Shown: positions 5,618-8,025 of the stretch, one piece after another
Position numbering within the stretch: the stretch's first letter is position 1
How the letters are laid out: the number at the start of each line of letters is the position of its first letter
NCBI GenBank assembly: GCA_900549555.1
Contig: UROO01000091.1
Location: 1 to 8,025, forward strand
Length of the DNA: 8,025 bases
Direction of reading: 5' to 3'
Source: an uncultured Collinsella sp.
Lineage (GTDB): Bacteria > Actinomycetota > Coriobacteriia > Coriobacteriales > Coriobacteriaceae
The notes under the pieces: generated by a model
Told to the model about the DNA's origin: nothing
Databases searched by the model: none
Seen by the model: only the letters and a program-made list of their open reading frames with translations
Program-made: the position numbers and the translations under genes

Positions 5618-6958
5618 CGCATTGCCGCTACGGTCGCGCTCGCTTTGCTCTACACGCCACTCTTCCCAGCCGCGGCCGGTAGGCTGCCAAAACGCACCGC
5701 GCTCCAGCCCCTCGGGCAAATAGCGCTGATCGACCCAGCCTTCGGGATAATCATGCGGATACTTGTACACACCGTATTCGTCGCTGCCCGGGCGATGACG
5801 ATCGCGCAGATAACTCGGCACCTCGCGGAGCCCACTTGAATGAATATCGGCCAACGCCGCATCGATCGAAGCCTCGCACGCGTTGGATTTAGGCGCCAGG
5901 CACACATAGAGAGCAGCCTGAGCCAGATTAATGCGGCACTCGGGATAGCCAATGACCTCGGCAGACTTAAACGCGGCATGTGCCACCAAAAGCGCCTGCG
6001 GATCGGCGTTGCCAACATCCTCAGAAGCCTGAATCATAATACGACGAGCGATAAACTTAGGGTCCTCACCCGCGTCAATCATGCGCGCGAGCCAATAGAT
6101 CGTGGCATCGGGGTCACTACCGCGCATGGACTTAATAAACGCACTGATAATGTCGTAGTGCATGTCACCGTTTTTGTCGTACGAAAAGCCACGACGCGGG
6201 TTGGCAATCTTTACGTCATCCACGGTGATGGGATAGCGCTCCCCCGCAGCCGGCGCTGGCGTTCCCTCGGTATCGGGGCGCGTGACGGCAATCTCGCTCG
6301 CAAGCTCGAGCGTCGTGAGCGCCGAGCGAGCGTCGCCCGCAGCCAGCGTGCAGATGGTCCTAACCGTATCCTCATCGGCCGAGAACTTGCCGTTCAAACC
6401 CTGCGGTGCCTCGAGCGCACGCTCAATCAGCGTGGCGATGTCCTCGTCTTTAAGATGCTCAAGCTCCACCACGCGACCGCGCGAGAGCAACGCCGAGTTG
6501 ACCTCGAAGTACGGATTCTCAGTCGTGGCGCCAATCATAATGACGGTACGGTTCTCAACCGCATGCAGCAAGGCATCCTGCTGCGACTTAGAAAAGCGGT
6601 GAATCTCGTCGATGAACAGAATGGTGCGACGGTCGTACGTATTCAGGCGCGTCTTAGCCTCGTCAATCACGCGACGAAGATCCTTTACGGTGCCCGTCAC
6701 AGCGCTGACCTCGACAAACTCGCTCTTGGTATGATTGGCGATAATGTGGGCCAGCGTCGTCTTGCCCGTACCGGCCGGCCCGTACAGAATCACACTCGAC
6801 AGCACGTCGTGCTCAATCGCGGCACGCAACCACGAGCCCTTACCGACGGCCTTTTGCTGGCCCACGTACTCGTCGAGCGAATTGGGGCGCATGCGCACCG
6901 CAAGCGGCGCATTCTGAAAGGAACGCTCGCGCGTCGAAGCAGAAAAAAGGTCGTCCAT
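5609..6958 (-). CDS. rarA: Replication-associated recombination protein A (AAA+ ATPase)
   Basis: RarA/MgsA is a homotetrameric, clamp-loader-like AAA+ ATPase that acts with SSB at stalled replication forks. From the ATG at 6958 (449 residues) it shows Walker A GPAGTGKT (60-67), Walker B ILFIDE (113-118) followed by IHRF, sensor 1 GATTEN (143-148), an SRG arginine-finger-type motif (159-161), sensor 2 GDARSAL (208-214), and the RarA-specific C-terminal part with ASEDVGNADP and YKYPHDYPEGWVDQRYLPEG. Length is normal for the family. An Ala/Pro/Thr-rich linker near 230-242 is a local insertion. Three starts are possible (6973, 6964, 6958). I take 6958 because GGA stands 5 bases upstream and many relatives begin with a Met-acidic-Asp-Leu-Phe type of start; the 6973 start has no ribosome site. 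It follows dgt with a gap of about 60 bases. Confidence 0.96.
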   Translation of the reverse strand: MDDLFSASTRERSFQNAPLAVRMRPNSLDEYVGQQKAVGKGSWLRAAIEHDVLSSVILYGPAGTGKTTLAHIIANHTKSEFVEVSAVTGTVKDLRRVIDEAKTRLNTYDRRTILFIDEIHRFSKSQQDALLHAVENRTVIMIGATTENPYFEVNSALLSRGRVVELEHLKDEDIATLIERALEAPQGLNGKFSADEDTVRTICTLAAGDARSALTTLELASEIAVTRPDTEGTPAPAAGERYPITVDDVKIANPRRGFSYDKNGDMHYDIISAFIKSMRGSDPDATIYWLARMIDAGEDPKFIARRIMIQASEDVGNADPQALLVAHAAFKSAEVIGYPECRINLAQAALYVCLAPKSNACEASIDAALADIHSSGLREVPSYLRDRHRPGSDEYGVYKYPHDYPEGWVDQRYLPEGLERGAFWQPTGRGWEEWRVEQSERDRSGNAPK

Positions 6959-6979
6959 AGCCATCCCGTGCATTAATCA

Positions 6980-6989
6980 AAAACGTTTT
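6980..6989. promoter_or_regulatory. Palindrome AAAACGTTTT, possible operator
   Basis: A perfect 10-base palindrome centred on CG, inside the minus-strand context TGAAAACGTTTTTGA. It lies just downstream of a possible -10 hexamer and before the rarA start. The CG-centred form resembles LacI-family operators, but no such regulator is seen here and a 10-base AT-rich palindrome can arise by chance. Confidence 0.25.
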
Positions 6990-6996
6990 CACCTAC

Positions 6997-7002
6997 AGTA
7001 TA
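6997..7002 (-). promoter_or_regulatory. Possible rarA promoter -10 element
   Basis: On the minus strand this reads TATACT, 5 of 6 to the -10 consensus. It lies in the AT-rich gap between dgt and rarA and would start transcription near 6990. No convincing -35 stands 16-18 bases upstream (AACGGT at 17), so promoter strength is doubtful and rarA may be cotranscribed with dgt. Confidence 0.3.
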
Positions 7003-7012
7003 CCGAAAATAT

Positions 7013-7028
7013 ACGAACTACCGTTCGT
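7013..7028 (-). repeat. Hairpin over the dgt stop codon, weak terminator candidate
   Basis: ACGAAC (7013-7018) and GTTCGT (7023-7028) form a perfect 6-bp stem with a 4-base loop across the dgt stop codon. On the minus strand the sequence ATATTTTC follows. The short stem and broken T-run make it at best a leaky terminator. Confidence 0.35.
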
Positions 7029-8025
7029 TAATATAGGTACGGTGCGGAAACTTCAGTCCCGGGAACAGCTTGCTCGTGAGCTCACAGAAATAGCCATCCG
7101 TCATGCTCGAAATGTAATCTACTACGGTCTGATCTATATCGTCCTGCCATGCATAGGCGCGATCGTAGTAGGAAAGCTGCTGCTCAATGCGAGAAATGTG
7201 GTGCTTAAAGATATACGAGGACTCGTCTCCTTCGTTTATGTCCTGCAGGCAACGGTCGTAGAGCTTTTCGAAGGCCTCGCGCAGCTCCGCTTCGGAGTCG
7301 CCCTCGATACCGCCCTTGCTATAGATCTTCTCGTAGTTTTCACGCTTGGCCCGGCGGATCTCCTCAAACAGGTCCTCGCTCATCTCGATGCGCGACTTAC
7401 CATAGCTGTGCTCGACGATATCGATAGAGGCATGCGTAAGGATCCAGCTGTTGTATGCGCCGCCCAGGTCATCGTCAAAGGCGTCGGGTGACAGGAGGCC
7501 TGCCGCAATGGCGTCTTGGCGATCGCGCCCCACATAGGCAAGGATATCCGAGATGCGAACCACGCAGCCCTCGAGCGTCATGGGGCGCAGGTGCTCAATT
7601 GCGCTGTAACCTGTGGCAATGCAATCCTCAACCGTAAGGTCGAACTGGTCAAAGGAGCTCATGTCCGAAAGCTCAAACACACGCTGTTCGTACTCACCGT
7701 TGTGGCATAGCACGCCGTCGAGCGTCTGGAGCGACACGTTGCGGCCGTACAGCGCGTCGAGCACGCGGACCGACTGTACGTTATGGAAAAAATAGCGGCC
7801 CGTGCGATCGTGATAGATATCGTTGAGGAATCGCTCACCCGCATGGCCAAAGGGCGTGTGACCCAAGTCGTGGCCCAAGCCAATCGCCTCAATCAGATCG
7901 CAGTTGAGCCCCAGAGCACGTCCGATATCGCGAGCGATGCGCGAGACAAGCTGCACGTGCAGGCCGCGACGCGACAGGTCATCGTTGCTGCGAAAACTGA
8001 AGACCTGCGTTTTGCCTGCATAACG
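7018..8025 (-). CDS. dgt: dGTPase family HD-domain phosphohydrolase, 5' end outside window
   Basis: Enzymes of this family cleave dGTP, or dNTPs more broadly, to the nucleoside and triphosphate and so tune the dNTP pool. The reading frame is open to the right edge, so the start is not in view, and 335 residues remain. An internal GTG at 7956 is not the start, because the upstream codons encode the conserved N-terminal part (RYAGKTQVFSFRSNDDLSRR). Numbered from the first visible codon, the metal-binding quartet of the HD domain is His23 (in GLHVQLVSRIAR), His52-Asp53 (in LGHDLGHTPFGHAGE) and Asp160 (in ISDILAY). FHNVQSVRVLD (80-90) is another family signature. The C-terminal third (about 190-335) is a helical region typical of these proteins. 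It ends with TAG at 7018-7020. The reading direction and AT-rich gap before rarA fit either a shared operon or a new promoter. Substrate preference cannot be read from sequence. Confidence 0.93.
   Translation of the reverse strand, partial: RYAGKTQVFSFRSNDDLSRRGLHVQLVSRIARDIGRALGLNCDLIEAIGLGHDLGHTPFGHAGERFLNDIYHDRTGRYFFHNVQSVRVLDALYGRNVSLQTLDGVLCHNGEYEQRVFELSDMSSFDQFDLTVEDCIATGYSAIEHLRPMTLEGCVVRISDILAYVGRDRQDAIAAGLLSPDAFDDDLGGAYNSWILTHASIDIVEHSYGKSRIEMSEDLFEEIRRAKRENYEKIYSKGGIEGDSEAELREAFEKLYDRCLQDINEGDESSYIFKHHISRIEQQLSYYDRAYAWQDDIDQTVVDYISSMTDGYFCELTSKLFPGLKFPHRTYINER

Noticed and set aside
5840..6976. Plus-strand open frame of 378 residues
   Set aside because: It lies wholly antisense to rarA, whose Walker and sensor motifs are unambiguous.

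Overview
This is a chromosomal stretch from a fairly GC-rich (about 60-65% in the coding parts sampled) Gram-positive-type bacterium. The sigma-B/sigma-F family operon, the style of the AlaRS and RarA proteins and the base composition suggest the Actinomycetota class Coriobacteriia, with Collinsella or a close relative as my best guess. This is recall of protein style, not a search. The left edge is not genomic: bases 1-49 are an Illumina Nextera library adapter (end of the P5 arm, an 8-base index, the read-1 adapter and the transposon mosaic end), so the window begins at the broken end of an assembled contig and genome sequence starts at about base 50.

Layout, left to right. (1) 1-49: adapter. 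(2) 50-1907, minus: alanyl-tRNA synthetase (alaS), N-terminal 619 residues, cut by the contig end. (3) 1908-2101: a short regulatory region with a leftward Rho-independent terminator, a possible alaS promoter and a possible rightward promoter. (4) 2102-2341, plus: a small, AT-richer gene for a 79-residue two-helix membrane protein, the only plus-strand gene. (5) 5513 down to 2348, minus: a tight four-gene operon encoding a membrane-anchored coiled-coil protein (DUF948/YtxG-like), a reduced RsbW-like anti-sigma-type protein, a SigB/SigF/SigG-family sigma factor and an AI-2E-family membrane permease. The genes overlap by 8 bases, are separated by 1 base, and overlap by 4 bases, in that order. 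(6) 6958 down to 5609, minus: rarA (mgsA), a replication-fork AAA+ ATPase. (7) 8025 down to 7018, minus: the C-terminal 335 residues of an HD-domain dGTPase (dgt) whose start lies beyond the right edge.

How the parts fit. dgt and rarA both serve DNA replication (dNTP pool control and stalled-fork handling). The four-gene operon looks like a compact general-stress regulon core: a sigma factor made together with its presumed antagonist, a membrane coiled-coil protein from a family known as sigma-B stress proteins in Bacillus, and a permease. The most interesting biology is here. The RsbW-like protein appears to have lost the Asn of the N-box and the glycine-rich ATP lid, so it may not be a working kinase, and no RsbV-like antagonist lies in the window. 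The second point of interest is the lone small membrane gene at 2102-2341, which any readthrough transcript from the stress operon would cover in antisense before reaching the terminator at 1980-2009. I saw no tRNA, rRNA, CRISPR array, insertion sequence or phage gene.
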